Shown here one piece after another: positions 10,487-22,226 of a DNA stretch of 64,000 nt. Location of the stretch: assembly GCF_023101765.2 (NCBI RefSeq), contig NC_064238.1, positions 1,300,001-1,364,000 on the forward strand, given 5' to 3'. Source of the DNA: Spodoptera frugiperda. Lineage: Eukaryota > Arthropoda > Insecta > Lepidoptera > Noctuidae. Every line of letters starts with the position of its first letter. Positions within the stretch are counted from its first letter, which is position 1. Both the position numbers and the translations under genes were made by a program. Below the pieces are notes generated by a model. It ran no database searches, was not told the origin of the DNA, and saw only the letters and a program-made list of their open reading frames with translations.

Positions 10487-11164
10487 ATTCATGCTAAGAA
10501 TCGTTTAGTAAATCATATACTCAATTTTAACTAACCTAACCATGAAGCAGTTCCATTAAAGAACAGACATAACACTTCATAAAAATGTGATAATATCGAA
10601 GTTTCGAGAAAAAAATCGTAGAAAAGATTATTCACAAAGTTAACAGAACTGAAATAAGTTAAAGTCGACGCCTTTCCTATAATTTATCACTGGTATTATA
10701 AAACTTATGGAATGATCGATGGAATCTCACTTCCCAACTTTTTGGTTCACGATTTTGCACCATTTTTTTGAATATGGATTTTGTTAAATTGTACTATTAT
10801 TATGATGTCTCTTCGTCTTTTTCGATCCCTTTGGCTGAATATTGGCGTTACATTGTTCTCACATAATTGAACTAACGAAACAATGTAACTAAGTATTGTA
10901 TTGTGAACCTGATTGAAAAAGAGTAACCACCAGAACAGTACATTTAATTGCTTTTGTTTAATACATAGCGATAAATTATTATAATCTTTGCTATTAATAT
11001 TTTATTACGATTATATTATTTCTTTTCACCGTTGTATGATGGTAATTTCATAAAGTGTCTACCACAATTTATAAAATGTATTTATTTGAGTTTATTAGAA
11101 ATAATATTCTTTTATCCTTTTTCAATTGAATTTAATGTGTTTTATACGAATAATTACTTATTCT
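10487..11164. other. Unannotated AT-rich stretch
   Basis: No gene or repeat recognised. Confidence 0.3.
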
Positions 11165-11280
11165 TCACTAGTTTCTGTCAGCGGCTTCACCCGCATTCGC
11201 ATCCACATGTGAGATAAATTTCATCTAGATCCCTTTAGCAGATTTCACGTAACAAAGAAACAAATAATAATCTATGTTTC
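11165..11280 (-). repeat. RTE-like repeat fragment, inverted
   Basis: TTTCTGTCAGCGGCTTCACCCGC, followed by AAATTTCATCTAGATCCCTTTAGC, is the inverse of the GCGG-AAGCCGCTGGCAGAAACTAGT end of the repeat at 6370. It is a partial copy. Confidence 0.5.
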
Positions 11281-11289
11281 CTGATGGGT

Positions 11290-11415
11290 ACTTCAAATCC
11301 CTAGTGAATAGGTTGCTTATGGGTAGACGTGCTCCATCGTAGGCCGCATCATCACTTACCATCAGGCGAGAAAGCAGCCAAACGTCGAACCATCAAATGT
11401 AAAAGAAAAAAAAAT
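11290..11415 (+). repeat. Short repeat fragment with A-rich end
   Basis: Contains GTAGGCCGCATCATCACTTACCATCAGGCGAG and an A-rich end. It shares only CTTACCATCAGG with family E, so it is a different or very diverged element. Confidence 0.35.
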
Positions 11416-11731
11416 AAACATACAAACTTTCGTATTTATAATATTTAGATCAATTATAATAAATGAAGTACCTAAACGAAACATAAATCAACTGTTTGAT
11501 TGAGAATATTTTCGATAAATAATTATTATTTTATCGATAGATTTATTTACTTAGCTCGCTCATTAATAGTGAATCGTATTATTAATTGATCAATTAGTAA
11601 TGTGAATAGTTTTGTTTATTACTTTCTATGTTTATATTTCGGATTACGTTTATAATTATCAATTAGGTACCATGCAACATTTTATTCAAATTATGTATTA
11701 CTTATGTACTACTACAAGTTAAGGATACATG

Positions 11732-11782
11732 GTACCTACATAGGTACATGTATGTACCTACATAGGTACATGTATGTACCTA
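11732..11782. repeat. Tandem 22-bp repeat built of palindromes
   Basis: GTACCTACATAGGTACATGTAT is present at 11732-11753 and 11754-11775, followed by GTACCTA. Each unit holds the inverted pair GTACCTA/TAGGTAC, so the tract could extrude as hairpins. Confidence 0.85.
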
Positions 11783-11821
11783 AACGACTACAAGCGAAGA
11801 TCTTTCTGAGTCAATTTAAAT

Positions 11822-11965
11822 CTTACTAATATTATAAATGCGAGAGTAAATTTTGTGAGTATGTGTGTAACATATAATACATGTTACTCAATCACGTTAA
11901 AATAGCTGAAGCGATCGGGATGACTTTCGGAACAAGGGTAGACATAACACATATGTTAGTAAGAC
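11822..11965 (+). repeat. RTE-like repeat fragment
   Basis: TCTTACTAATATTATAAATGCGAGAGTAAATTTTGTGAG, then a GTTACTCAATCACGTTAAAATAGCTGAAGCGATCGGGATG segment. This is the common insect repeat opening, truncated on the right. Confidence 0.6.
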
Positions 11966-12082
11966 ATAAAGTAATAATTTTAGTTTCTTTTTCATGCTTA
12001 CTGGCCACGACAATGTGATTACCACAAATATAATGGATACTGAATTAGCTCATAACATTAACTATATATGAGTCACATTATC

Positions 12083-12349
12083 ACATCACATTAACAGCCT
12101 ATAAGTAGCCACTGCTGACCAAAGGCCACTTCTCACACGGAGAAGGTTTGAGCATTAATCACCGCGCAAGCCCAATGCGGGTTTGCAATTTCAAACTTAT
12201 AATTAGAAATTATAAATTTCCTCACGATGATTTTCCTCACCGTTTGTCAGTTGTGTCTAAATAATCTTAAAAAGTACATTGGTACGTTTCGAACCCATAT
12301 CCTCAAGTGAGAGAAGCGTACATCTTAAACCCCCAAGCCGCCACTTTAA
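12083..12349 (-). mobile_element. tRNA-headed SINE, family C, near full length
   Basis: Read on the minus strand, a tRNA-like head holds a GGTTCGAAACGT-like B-box remnant (inverse of ACGTTTCGAACCC). It is followed by GATTATTTAGACACAACTGAC, an AATTATAAGTTTGAAATTGC centre, and a 3' half with CTTCTCCGTGTGAGAAGTGGCC ending TTAATGTGATGTG. It is co-linear with the copy at 57921. No clear target duplication is seen. Confidence 0.75.
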
Positions 12350-12733
12350 TATGTATGAATACAATATTAGAAACCTATAAAATTGCAAATGGACTAACTT
12401 CAAAATAAAACATTATCTAAGTCCTACAGATCGACTGACACTCACTCTTATCATAATGATTCAAAGTACCCTAACACACTTAATACTGTAATAACATCAA
12501 ACGTTTGGCCCTCAAATGTGATCCCAAAGAGCTTCTAATAGGCCCAAGAATGGTTAAATCCCTTGCAATATCCGAGACAACACAATCGCATTAAAATATT
12601 ACTGCTACCATTTGTTCTCGAGTGAAGACGATATGGTAATAAGCTGCAGCTTATTCAGCAGATTTTTTCCAATGAGGAAAATACATATTTGTTTATTTTT
12701 TATTACGTATTCATTTATAACTTTTTAAACTGA
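12350..12733. other. Unannotated stretch with a perfect 18-bp palindrome
   Basis: AATAAGCTGCAGCTTATT at 12638-12655 is a perfect palindrome. Nothing else is recognised. Confidence 0.4.
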
Positions 12734-12896
12734 GTTTTTGATGGGGAAATACCATCCAATGTCTTCTCCTGTCTTTGTGGGGGTATACCATCGAAGCCTA
12801 AAAGAGAGTCAAACTCTTACTAAAAACAACCCCGTTCCTACACCCGGCCCGTTTCGAGTCGGAGCCCCAGTAACCCGTTAGGCAGTCCGCGGATTG
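12734..12896 (-). mobile_element. Family P element, inverted, diverged
   Basis: Inverse of the family: ACCATCCAATGTCTTCTCCTG, GAGTCAAACTCTTACT, AACCCCGTTCCTAC, GAGTCGGAGCCCCAGTAACCCG and GGCAGTCCGCGG. It has more substitutions and indels than the other copies, so it is probably older. Confidence 0.7.
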
Positions 12897-13647
12897 AGTT
12901 AGGATTTTTTTCTGAGTGGAAAGATCATTTCATCAAACTATTGAAAGGATTTGATAGTTTATGATAGCAGGAATCGTAAACGCTTCACATTCAGTATTAG
13001 CGAGTCGATTTGCGAAAAATAAAGTAAACACACGAGTATATTATTATAAGAACAATTTTACCATAAAATCACTGCCACACAATTTTCCTCAATATTGTAT
13101 TAGAAACTCGTGGTAAGGGATGCAAAGGAAGTCAGACAGTCTTTTAGGATATGTTGAAACGCGACATGAGAAGACTCTTTGATTTTATTGAGTGTGAGGG
13201 AAAAGATTGGAATCCGCCGTCTCGAACCGCTTCGGTTGGCATTTGACGTGTACTGACGTCACACGGAAGGAATATTCGCTGATATGCTTTTATGAAATTG
13301 TAATAGAGTTTCAATTTTACGATAAAGATATTAAAGTTAAAAATTCAAATTATAGATTAAAGTAGCTTATGTTGCTGGAATCTGTATGGTAGTTGCATTT
13401 AAATTTGAACTTAATTTAATATGTGGTAAAAGTGATAGTTGCTTGTTTACAATTTTGGTGACTGACTTTAGCAAGTCAGTGGCGACCGGACGGAGAGCGG
13501 TGGGGTATAAGACAAATTATTATGGAAGGCTTCCTGTTTGAAGCACCCGATAGTTCCAAGAATGGCAAAATGGCTGGGTTTGTCTTCCATCAAAATTTGT
13601 GCAAATACAATTTTATAACACGAAAGTTAGGTCACTTAGGATAATCG
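12897..13647. other. Unannotated stretch
   Basis: No gene recognised. A TGACGTCA-like octamer occurs in GTACTGACGTCACACGG near 13250-13266. Its significance cannot be judged. Confidence 0.3.
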
Positions 13648-13722
13648 TATTGTATCGTCACACCATTTTATCCCCGAAGGAGTAGGCAGAGGCAGAGGTG
13701 CCCATTACGGCACGTAAAACCA
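13648..13722 (-). mobile_element. Family A SINE 3' fragment
   Basis: ATCGTCACACCATTTTATCCCCGAAGGAGTAGGCAGAGG, then GTGCCCATTACGGCACGTAA. This is the inverse of the last about 70 bp of family A. Confidence 0.7.
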
Positions 13723-15464
13723 CTGTAATAAGTAACAACAGTCACGACAGTTACAAGTTACAGTAAAAATATATGCAACTTATATTTTAAAAAAGAATCC
13801 AAAGAATAAAATCAATTCATCTTCAAAGAACATGCTGTGACTGACAGGGGTTTAAAACGTCGGAAGGTGCACCGTGCGTGGCTCCCGGTCTATGCTGGGG
13901 TAGGGTTGAAGACTACGATTTATTGTTTCGAAAAAACAAAAAACGATAACTGCAGAATGCGTCCCAAAGAGATTTATCTCAGTATTTAGTGGTAGAATCT
14001 GTTTATAATACCGTACATAAAAACTTTTGATCAATCATTTCTGAATTGGTTACATATGTTATATATTAAAGGCCATTTAATTATTTTTAAATTGACATTA
14101 TTTTGTTGTAAAACCGTTGTTTTTTGTACGGTTATAGAAGATGTTTTAAAATGACTAAAAAAAACGGTAGCGTCACGTAGCCACTAGCTTATTTTTTCTT
14201 TGCTCCCAACTGTATTTAATAAATTTCTCTTTCATTTTTAAACTTTACCTAATAATAATGCATTCGTATCAATAGAACAATGTACAAAAACGTAACATGA
14301 GTTGCACTTGCAGCCCTATTCTCTATATTTCACCGATTTTTCTATTCGCCCGTTCCTGCCATGTATTTCAACCGCGCGGCTCGGTTCTGTCCAAAGTGTT
14401 CTGCAGTAAATCTATCGGTGTAAAAAAGGTTCCGAAATCTAACCGTTCTGGACACAGTGGCGTGTACTGTGGAATCTCCGTGGTTTCAGTGATAGTGGTT
14501 TTAGTATTTTATTGCTTTAGGTTAATTTGGATACCTACGTGTGAATTTGAAATGTTGGAATAGTGAAAAAAATGTTGAAGTCGTGAAAAAAATTCATAGG
14601 GTTGTTAATAATGTTAGCAAGAACAGTAATTTAGCTGCGTAATGTAAATCTAGATCTTTATGTTACACATAATTTGTTCGCACTGCAAGAGGGAAAGTAA
14701 AATATTATGGAAATACAACAGTACTAGACTGTAGTCAATAATGAAACCTTTTTAATAGGGTAAATAATCCAATGACTCCTCCAGCGTTTTGTGAGGATCA
14801 TCATTGTCACATCTCATATGCGTTGCAAGCAGTAGGCAAACCCAATATCACCCTTGCCACCTAAGGAGCGCACTTACGCCCTATAGGTACAAAACTGGTA
14901 GAATATAATTAAAACGCCTAAAAAAATTTCCCCAATCTACATTACCCAAGTCCACACGCTATTACACGCCGCTTAGTTTTCCCTATCGTCTTCCATATTA
15001 CACGAACTGAACACAAACATGTAAATTGTAAACACTCTAATATTCATTTCCTTACCCGTCTAACAGCCACCATTCTTGTCTTAAGGGGCACGAGAGCGTA
15101 AACAATTTGAGATTGTGCCTTCTACCTAAACGGAAGCTTCTACTGAGTGGACTTTTCAATTTTGCCGAGTGCCAAGAATTTATGCTGGGAAACATCGTAG
15201 TGTTTTCTTTTCATTTCGAAAAGAGCATTCGTTGCCTTGCTCCTGTGTAGACTGGGTGCTGTAGAAGGAGCCTTTTGATACCGTTTGACTTGTGATGCTT
15301 GTTAAATTATTGGGACTGTTCTGATTCCAATTATACGCTATTGTGGGAATGGTGTTAATTGTTTCTTATTAATATTTTATTTTATGTTTCATCTATATGA
15401 TGGTGTGGAATCATGTTGTCAGGTATAGCACTATATTACTAAAACTAGTATATCTGTTTTATCA
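13723..15464. other. Unannotated stretch; 88-codon frame at 14297-14563
   Basis: The frame at 14297-14563 (ATG) has a hydrophobic tail (SVVSVIVVLVFYCFRLIW) and several cysteines but no recognisable family. The surrounding DNA is less AT-biased, with a TTTCAGTGATAG that resembles an insect initiator near 14485. It could be a promoter-proximal or non-coding transcript region. I do not call a gene. Confidence 0.25.
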
Positions 15465-15498
15465 GAAATTGACATGTAGGTACATACATGTCAATTTC
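15465..15498. repeat. Perfect hairpin, 14-bp arms, 6-nt loop
   Basis: GAAATTGACATGTA (15465-15478) and its exact inverse TACATGTCAATTTC (15485-15498) flank GGTACA. The surrounding sequence gives no sign of a terminator or a known structured RNA. Confidence 0.9.
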
Positions 15499-16261
15499 AA
15501 ATCTAGTTCTTGTTTTTTAAAGTTATTTTTGTAATGTCTTTTTTTGTGTTTTCTATGCTTTTTTCTGTTTGACTTTGTATTATGCTTAAAAACATTGATG
15601 TTTACACTGCAACTATGGGAAAATGATGGTATATAATAATGTGAAATTCACGAGAATGGCATTAGTGCTATTTTTGTTAAAAATCCTCTTGTATATGAAA
15701 TAAAAATATTTATTTTTCATTTTAACTACATAATATAAAATAAATCATGAACCACAATTAATCAAGAACCACAATTAACTCATCTATTCCCGTATTTTTA
15801 AAAACAATATTCCATTACAGTATTATTACAAAATTGCCTTTTTATTTATTAACACGGGCTTGTCAACAAAGTACTTACATTTTGCGCTTGCAACCTTTCG
15901 ATGGAAGTTCATTGTGGTTACATAACCGCAACATTTACTGCAAATGTCGTTCCCGCCTTGCGTCATGTCAACTGCACGTTCGCTGCTGATTTCAAAAAGA
16001 CTTCCATGAAACATAAATGGTGCAAGAAAATCACTTTGTTTATCAACTTAAAATGTTCGTTTATAACAATAAACGGCCACCATAACAGTGGCTGACAGAA
16101 AATAATTTTTACTCATTTAGATCGACCAAGAGAAGATTTTAATAGGTGATCTTAAACCAAAATCTCATTGTTTTCTATAAAGTGTTTGATTTTCATTATT
16201 ACAAAATTCGAATAATTTCAAACAGTGGTCACTGATCAACAGAGGTTTAGTAATTTTGCCG
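15499..16261. other. Unannotated stretch with a small Cys-rich minus-strand frame
   Basis: Minus-strand frame 15826-16014 encodes CSKCCGYVTTMNFHR and then CKYFV. The cysteine spacing is only loosely zinc-ribbon-like, and no neighbouring exon supports it. Nothing else is recognised. Confidence 0.25.
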
Positions 16262-16400
16262 TTTTTTTATAATAATATCTTTATTTACTTACAATGTAAT
16301 TACATAGGAATAGGATGGTAAATTACATTATGAAAGATCCATATACATTCGGCCTTGTTGGCATGCAAATATAAAGCTTACAATTAGGTTACTAAAATAT
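16262..16400 (-). repeat. Possible LINE 3'-terminal fragment, inverted
   Basis: TTTTTTTATAATAATATCTTTATTTACTTAC is, on the minus strand, GTAAGTAAATAAAGATATTATTATAAAAAAA: a polyadenylation signal AATAAA followed by an A-run. It continues into CATAGGAATAGGATGG. This matches the look of insect LINE 3' ends, but a host 3' end on the minus strand is not excluded. Confidence 0.35.
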
Positions 16401-17237
16401 TACAAGGTATTGTTTAGGAAATCCTGCACAGTGTAATAATGTGTATCTACTAGTAATTGTGTAAAATATTTTTGAGCCGTTGAGCATCGTAACCAAACAA
16501 ACTTATTTGATTCGTTACAATTCAGTTTTCTATCATTTCCATCTTCTTAGTGGATGTACATAAAAAAGATGAACGCAAATATTGTCTCACTCCCTTTAAA
16601 TGTTTGCAAAAATCGGTACAGTCGAGTTGTGCGTTCCATGCGCTGCATACTCCAAGATTGCCTACGATTATGCGAACGATGCAAGAAAGGCGACGTCTAA
16701 GTGGAGTGTACAATTTGAATGAGTGCGTCTTGGAATGTTTGAACAACGACGCAATGCACTAGGCACAGTATGCACACTCTATTTCGACTTGATATGAAAA
16801 CGGTTCGTAGCTCATGAAAAGCGCTTTTCGAGAGATCTCCAAGCCTTCCTTTTTTACTTGAAAGCAACGGGATTGAATAACAAAAAGTACCTTTGATTGG
16901 CCTTCCAGAGGCCCGTTTATACTTTTTCCGTGAAACGTATGTTTATTCAAAGTAAATGATGCCAGTTCTTGGAATTAAAAATACGGAGTTCGTTTGAATT
17001 GAGTCCCATATGAAGTGGCTCGTGATTAGCGTAAATACGTAATTAAATAAAAAATAAACCTTTTTGTGTTCGATCGGTAAACCTTATTTAATGTGTGTTT
17101 TTTTTTTGTTTGTGTATTGAAAGTAAGGGAATTCTGTTTGAGAATGTGAGGTAATTTGCACGTATTGGTTGATTACTTGTGTAAATATTGAAACTGCCGA
17201 CTTTTTACTAACGTCACGACTGCATATTGCGTATTTT
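16401..17237. other. Unannotated stretch; overlapping small frames at 16522-16762
   Basis: Frames of 70 and 74 codons overlap on opposite strands at 16522-16762. Neither shows a domain, and mutual overlap argues for chance. Confidence 0.3.
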
Positions 17238-17402
17238 TTTATGGTATAAGCCGGTACATCAGCAGACGGATCACCTGATGGTAAGTAATTGCCGCCGTCG
17301 ATGGGCACCCGAAACACCAGAGACATTAATACTGCGTTGTCGGTGTTTTGGGGGTTAAGAATTTAGGGTTTTGGAGAATCGGAGATTGGGAAGGGCGTAA
17401 TT
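17238..17402 (-). mobile_element. Family E short element, inverted, 5' part lost
   Basis: Starts with the inverse of the A-tail and terminus (TTTTTTTATGGTATAAGCCGG), then CAGACGGATCACCTGATGG, CACCCGAAACACCAGAGAC and ATTTAGGGTTTTGGAGAATC. It stops at about GGGCGTAATTTG, exactly where the GC-rich element begins. Confidence 0.8.
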
Positions 17403-17752
17403 TGACAATTCTCCGGGCGTCGGGGATCGCGTGACGATCTCCGGCCACCGTAAGTGCGGGTCTGCGGACGGCGAGCAAGGGTAGCTCGCCGCCCGACCAG
17501 AACCAGACCCGTGCGTACGGCGCGTCGCATTCCGCGCGCGCCTCAAAGTAGCCAGACCACCACAGATGGGGCATTAGTATGGGCTGATGCCTGATCCGGA
17601 CCTGCGGACAACGTAAAAGGTTACCGGGGCTCCGGCTCAAAGCAGGAGAGGAACAGGGGTGGTTTTTAGTCAGTAAGAGTCTGACACTCCCTCCCGCCTC
17701 ACCCAAGGCGAGAGAAGTCATTGGATGATTTTCCCCCATCAAAAAAAAAAAA
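17403..17752 (+). mobile_element. Long-form family P retroelement with GC-rich 5' portion and A-tail
   Basis: The right end is a standard family P end: GTGGTTTTTAGTCAGTAAGA, GTCATTGGATGATTTTCCC, then an A-run. Instead of the short-form head, about 210 bp of GC-rich sequence precedes it (CTCCGGGCGTCGGGGATCGC to CTGATGCCTGATCCGGACC). It joins in frame with the family head motif (CTGCGGAC...GGTTACCGGGGCTCCGG). This looks like the parent LINE 3' region, or a long SINE, from which short family P derives its tail. A 138-codon minus-strand frame across it (17326-17742) is a shadow, not a gene. Confidence 0.7.
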
Positions 17753-18156
17753 GGGCAGATTGAAAATAACGTATCTTGGAAATATTTAATTCAAGATGCT
17801 AAATAGTTAACGAAAGATTAAGAAAGATCTTAGTAAATTGTAGATATGTTAAATTAGTTATATTCATATACAAGTTTTATAATTTTATTTTCACCAACAA
17901 CAATCTCTTTACCAACACCATATCTACACAGCAAATATAACAAAAAAAAAGAAAACAATAATTATCTGCAAATCCGACGCAAAAAACCAGTTACATGAAC
18001 GCAAACATTATTTTTATCCGGACCATTTTCAAGCCACCCCATTTTCAATCTGCTCCCGATATCCGTACAACGTGTGAGTATAATAAAATACAATTGGATC
18101 TGTTAACGAGGCACGACACCGTATATCCGTAAAGTACACATTCTACATCACCAAGT
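17753..18156. other. Unannotated AT-rich stretch
   Basis: Nothing recognised. Confidence 0.3.
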
Positions 18157-18297
18157 GGCCTAGTGCGAGTTTGTTTTACATTAACGCGATCGACCCGTTT
18201 ATGACGTTCCGCACTCTGATTGGCCAGCTCCAATTAACCAACCAATCAAAGGGCTGAACGCGGAAACGTTGTAACGCAAAAATAAACGCACTAGGCC
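18157..18297. mobile_element. Palindromic MITE (family M) carrying inverted CCAAT boxes, copy 1
   Basis: Outer arms GGCCTAGTGCG (18157-18167) and CGCACTAGGCC (18287-18297) are exact inverses, extended imperfectly by GAGTTTGTTTTACATTAACG. The centre holds CTGATTGGCC and ACCAACCAATCAAAGGGCTGAACG. The second copy at 22949 shares both the arm motif GAGTTTG-TTTACGTT and the centre. No transposase. Superfamily unknown. Confidence 0.75.
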
Positions 18298-18558
18298 CTT
18301 TGTGGATCGAATAAACATTGTTGACATTGGAAGTCTGACGCGTTGGGATCTACCCTCCGGGCACTGAGCTTTAGTCTCCGTCCATGTGTGAAAATATGTT
18401 CGATACACTATATTGTGCTCCAAAAATAAATTGCTATATAAGTCAAAAGGCCCAATACGTGTAGTAGACTAGTAGTTAATATCGTGTCAGTTTTTCTATT
18501 GAAAGTTACATAGTAGTGTGTAGTTCATATGCCTGCTTTTTACCTGGTGTATTATTTC
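18298..18558. other. Unannotated spacer
   Basis: Nothing recognised. Confidence 0.3.
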
Positions 18559-18628
18559 TACTTGACGTTGGGTAGGTTTCGAACCCGCACTCTCATGCAT
18601 GAGAAGCGGGCATCTTAAATCTCTGGGC
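18559..18628 (-). mobile_element. Family C SINE head fragment
   Basis: GTAGGTTTCGAACCCGCACTC then CATGCATGAGAAGCGGGCATCTTAAA and CTGGGCCC. This is the inverse of the tRNA-like head, with a good B box (GGGTTCGAAACC inverted). Confidence 0.7.
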
Positions 18629-20604
18629 CCATACGACATCCCCTATCCTCAAAAATATCATCAAAAAGATTTCAAGTAAAAAATCACCATTTATTGCACT
18701 GACAACGATAACACGGTGAAAATAACATGGCAATGCTTAATTGGCACCAATTTTCAACTTAATTGAAGTATTGAATATCTGCTGCGGTTTTATGAAATTA
18801 TAGACATGTCAAAAGTATTAAGCTGTGCTACATTTTATTCTGGCTTAAATGAATAATGGATTAAGCTGTTAACCGAACAATTATTTCCATTGTTTTTTTC
18901 TATAGTTTTAAGGGTTAAGAGTTGCTATGAGTATGAGATTTAACGATATTTTTTTAATAAAAAGTCAACCAGATGTGGATTTGTCATTTTGTTATTTTTT
19001 TTACGATTGCATTATTTTTTACGTTTTTTTTTTATTACACTTTATTTCACTGATCACATTTTCACTGCACCACTTAAAGGTTGATTCGTAAAAATACCTA
19101 TGGTCTTTAGCCTACACCTGAATATTAAAGATGCAAAAAGGAAAATAAATAAATAATATAATTAACAAAGAAATAATATAATTAATTAATACCATTATTT
19201 TAATTATTTTCCAATTTGGAAAAGTAAAGATTCTGGTTCGAACGCATGCCTAACATTATTTTAATAGCACTTCTCCGAATTATGTATTATGTGTTACATG
19301 AATGGCGTCACTGATTAAATTTATGTAACTCTTTACGAGTTTCATTACTGTCTAAATCCCAGTCGCTAATTAGGAGCTTACTGCGTAAATTACTTGATGC
19401 ACGAGACCTTTACATGAGATTGATTGGGATTCTGATAAGCTGTTCTTGGTATACGATATCTATTTTGCTAAATGAAACATAAAACAATGTCTATTTCAAC
19501 ATCAGCCTATTATAATCATTTTAATATGTCTTTGATATTTTTGTCTTTCAGTTTTTTTTTTTTGGTCTTATAATCCATCTGTATCCATTTATCATATCTG
19601 TCACAGATGTAAATAAAAATGGCGTATGAAATGAATATCATCTAAAAATAGACGACAACCCCCACAAAATTAATAACAACACAACAGCAGTGAAGCTGCT
19701 TTTATTAACTTAACCTACTCATATAAATCCGCGCGAATCTCCGTTGATAACTCCTTGAGATTTCGCCTCGCTGACGTCACATAATGATATTCAGCTGACA
19801 ACGAACAATTCACACGTTATATCACGGGGGGTATTACAAAATTTACTGAACACATCCCATCTCAACACTCGAGAGAAGACGTTATAATAAATATTTCATA
19901 CTTTATTGCTACGCTTATTTGACGACAGGGAGGCCTAATGACCAATTTAACGCTTATGAAGTGCAAATTCTCTGTCATACTGTGAAACGAGACATTATAA
20001 TACCCAATTTCAGCTTCAGAAAGAATATAAATGGGTAACGCACCTGTGAGACGTTTTCTTCGTTTCCATTTTTTTTTTGTCCGATATTTTTTAATTTTAT
20101 CTCCCCAATTGCTGTACCGAACTTGGCGAGAGTTTATTAAATTTAATAAAAAGTTGACAATGACTTCGGTTTTTCAATTTTTATATTAGAAAGTATTTTT
20201 GAATTGTAACTTTTGAAGCGCATCAGCTGGTTGGATTGGAGGATATTTTTATTGGTTCCGTGGGTGGCGATCGTCATTGAATAGGTATGTAAAATGGTAA
20301 GGAATCAATCAAATTTTCTCATCCACCAATTCCCCAAAGTAATTACTTTGGCCCTCAATAATTTACTTTCAAAATACTCACTAAGTGCTCGATGAATTTT
20401 TAAAATCTTCGATTGGACGAAGGGAATTATGAACGAGTATAGATCCGGAAGGCTGTGTTGTTAGCAGGAAGAGCAGGAATATTTATTTATGTCATTCATT
20501 GCTTGTTGTTTTGACATTCAGAACAAAGAAACAGAAAAGAAAGTATCGGTATGGATTTTATTTTAAGATCATCAAGACTGGATTCGAAAAACGAGACCAA
20601 CATA
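18629..20604. other. Unannotated AT-rich stretch
   Basis: Long run without a recognisable gene or dated repeat. Several T-runs (for example near 19555) could be old A-tails of minus-strand insertions. Confidence 0.3.
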
Positions 20605-20740
20605 ATGGAGTAGTAACTGGCTAGTGTGTACCTCGTCATAGCTTCGATTCCCGCATAGTTTTTTTGTGTGATACACAAATTGTTGTTTCGTGTCTAGGAG
20701 TTATGTACATTGTACAGTTGTGCATGTGAAAATATGAGTT
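20605..20740 (+). mobile_element. tRNA-headed SINE, family D, eroded
   Basis: CATAGCTTCGATTCCCGCATAG contains a near-consensus B box (GCTTCGATTCC, 20641-20651). The family D body follows: TTTTGTGTGATACACAAATTGTTGTTTCG then GTCTAGGAGTTATGTAC. The better copy is at 29216. Confidence 0.65.
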
Positions 20741-22226
20741 TGTAGCTGAACTGATTTTGATACGGTTTTCACTATAGTATTTTTCAGACTTCGTAGTGTT
20801 TTAGATAGATATCATATGACTTAAAAAAATAGATGCGGTAAAAGAAAATTGAATGCGGTTCCTTTAAACGCGTTTTAAGCCTACACAAAAAGTTTTATTA
20901 CCTTTAAACGCGTCTCCAGGATAGTACCTACACATTAATGAGTTAGTGGAGTCTCACACATCACATTTTTATAATTTCTGAAGTCTGAAGTTTAAAAGAG
21001 GCAGTGACATCTGAATTTATTTATTTTTTCTTAATTTTTAGTGTCGATATGTATCCGGAATATCATATTTCTGAAACTCAGTATTAACACAAAAGGTGGA
21101 TATTACAATTAAGTCATAATACTCGTATATTATTATGTCAATACCGACACACTGTTTTCAGATAATTGGTCAATTTGACACTAAGGTATGATAGATGTGA
21201 CCCTCAGTCCACGTCAGCTGTTCCAAGGGACACGCTAGTTTGCTCCAGAAGCCAAAGCAATTATTCTTTTGATCGTTATCGTAAGCCAAGAGTAAAGACC
21301 CTTTGTTAGTTTAGGCTTCGTTATTTCAGATTTTTGCCCCCAAATCTCATTGTTTGAAAGAGGTTTGGACTTTTATTGTTATCAAGGTTAATAGATTTGT
21401 TATTTCTCTTTTTTTGTTTTATGAGATTAATATAAAATTTTGCTGTTTGAATATTATATTTTAAACGGAGTTTTTTTTTTCGTAATTTTTTTAAATTAGA
21501 CGATCTGTTACCTGTAAATGTTATTTAACATGTTATACTTAGTTCAAGATGTTTTATACTTTTTTTATTTTAATCAGGTCTTTAATACTGGCTGTTGATG
21601 AAGTGAAACAGATGTAAGATTCGTAGCAATTAGCTATCCATCGGAGACTACTCCCATTGGAGACAGGCGTGAGACTATGAAACATATATGCCTTCTTTAA
21701 TACAAAAACTAGCACTTAACACCACAAAAAGAACCCACTCAAAAAACTTTACCATTTTCAAATTATTCCATCTAGCGAACGAAAAAAAAAAACGGAAAAC
21801 TTTTTATTTTTATAATTCAAGCTGGTAAAAAACGTTTATAAATTCAAGAGAATAAAGTGGGAACGTAACGTCATTTCCTCCGCCGGGTCGGACACGAGTC
21901 CTCGCCGACGGAAATGAGATCCCTCCACCCTTTTATCAGGGACTAATCGCGATAGAACATGGTCGTGTACCCCGAATAAGATTTCCTACTGAGCCGCAAA
22001 ACGTTTGTACTAAAATCTGGGCTGAAGCGCTTTTTTCGCTGTTTTTATTAAGTAAGGATATGAATGAGACAGCTGTTTGCGGTTCTAATTAAATTAAAAA
22101 GCGCTTTTTTTCTGAATTTCTCTTTTGCTTTTTTATTTTGAGCGATGCTATTTTGAAGACTTCTTATAATTTGTTTTCTTGGCTTTAAAATCACGAATTG
22201 AAACAAGTTTTCTATAAAGATAAACA
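20741..22226. other. Unannotated stretch; CpG-richer block at 21860-21990
   Basis: Near 21640-21685 TCGGAGACTACTCCCATTGGAGACAGGCGTGA looks like the 3' end of a common lepidopteran repeat. About 21860-21990 (CCTCCGCCGGGTCGGACACG... to GTACCCCGAATAAG) is CpG-richer and unique here, so a regulatory or conserved block is possible. Nothing else is seen. Confidence 0.3.

Noticed and set aside
14297..14563. 88-codon Cys-containing frame with hydrophobic tail
   Set aside because: No domain and no supporting neighbours. Kept only as a note in the spacer entry.
17326..17742. 138-codon minus-strand frame, one of the longest in the window
   Set aside because: It runs across a family E copy and the GC-rich retroelement. 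GC-rich repeats lack stop codons by composition, and the translation has no domain.
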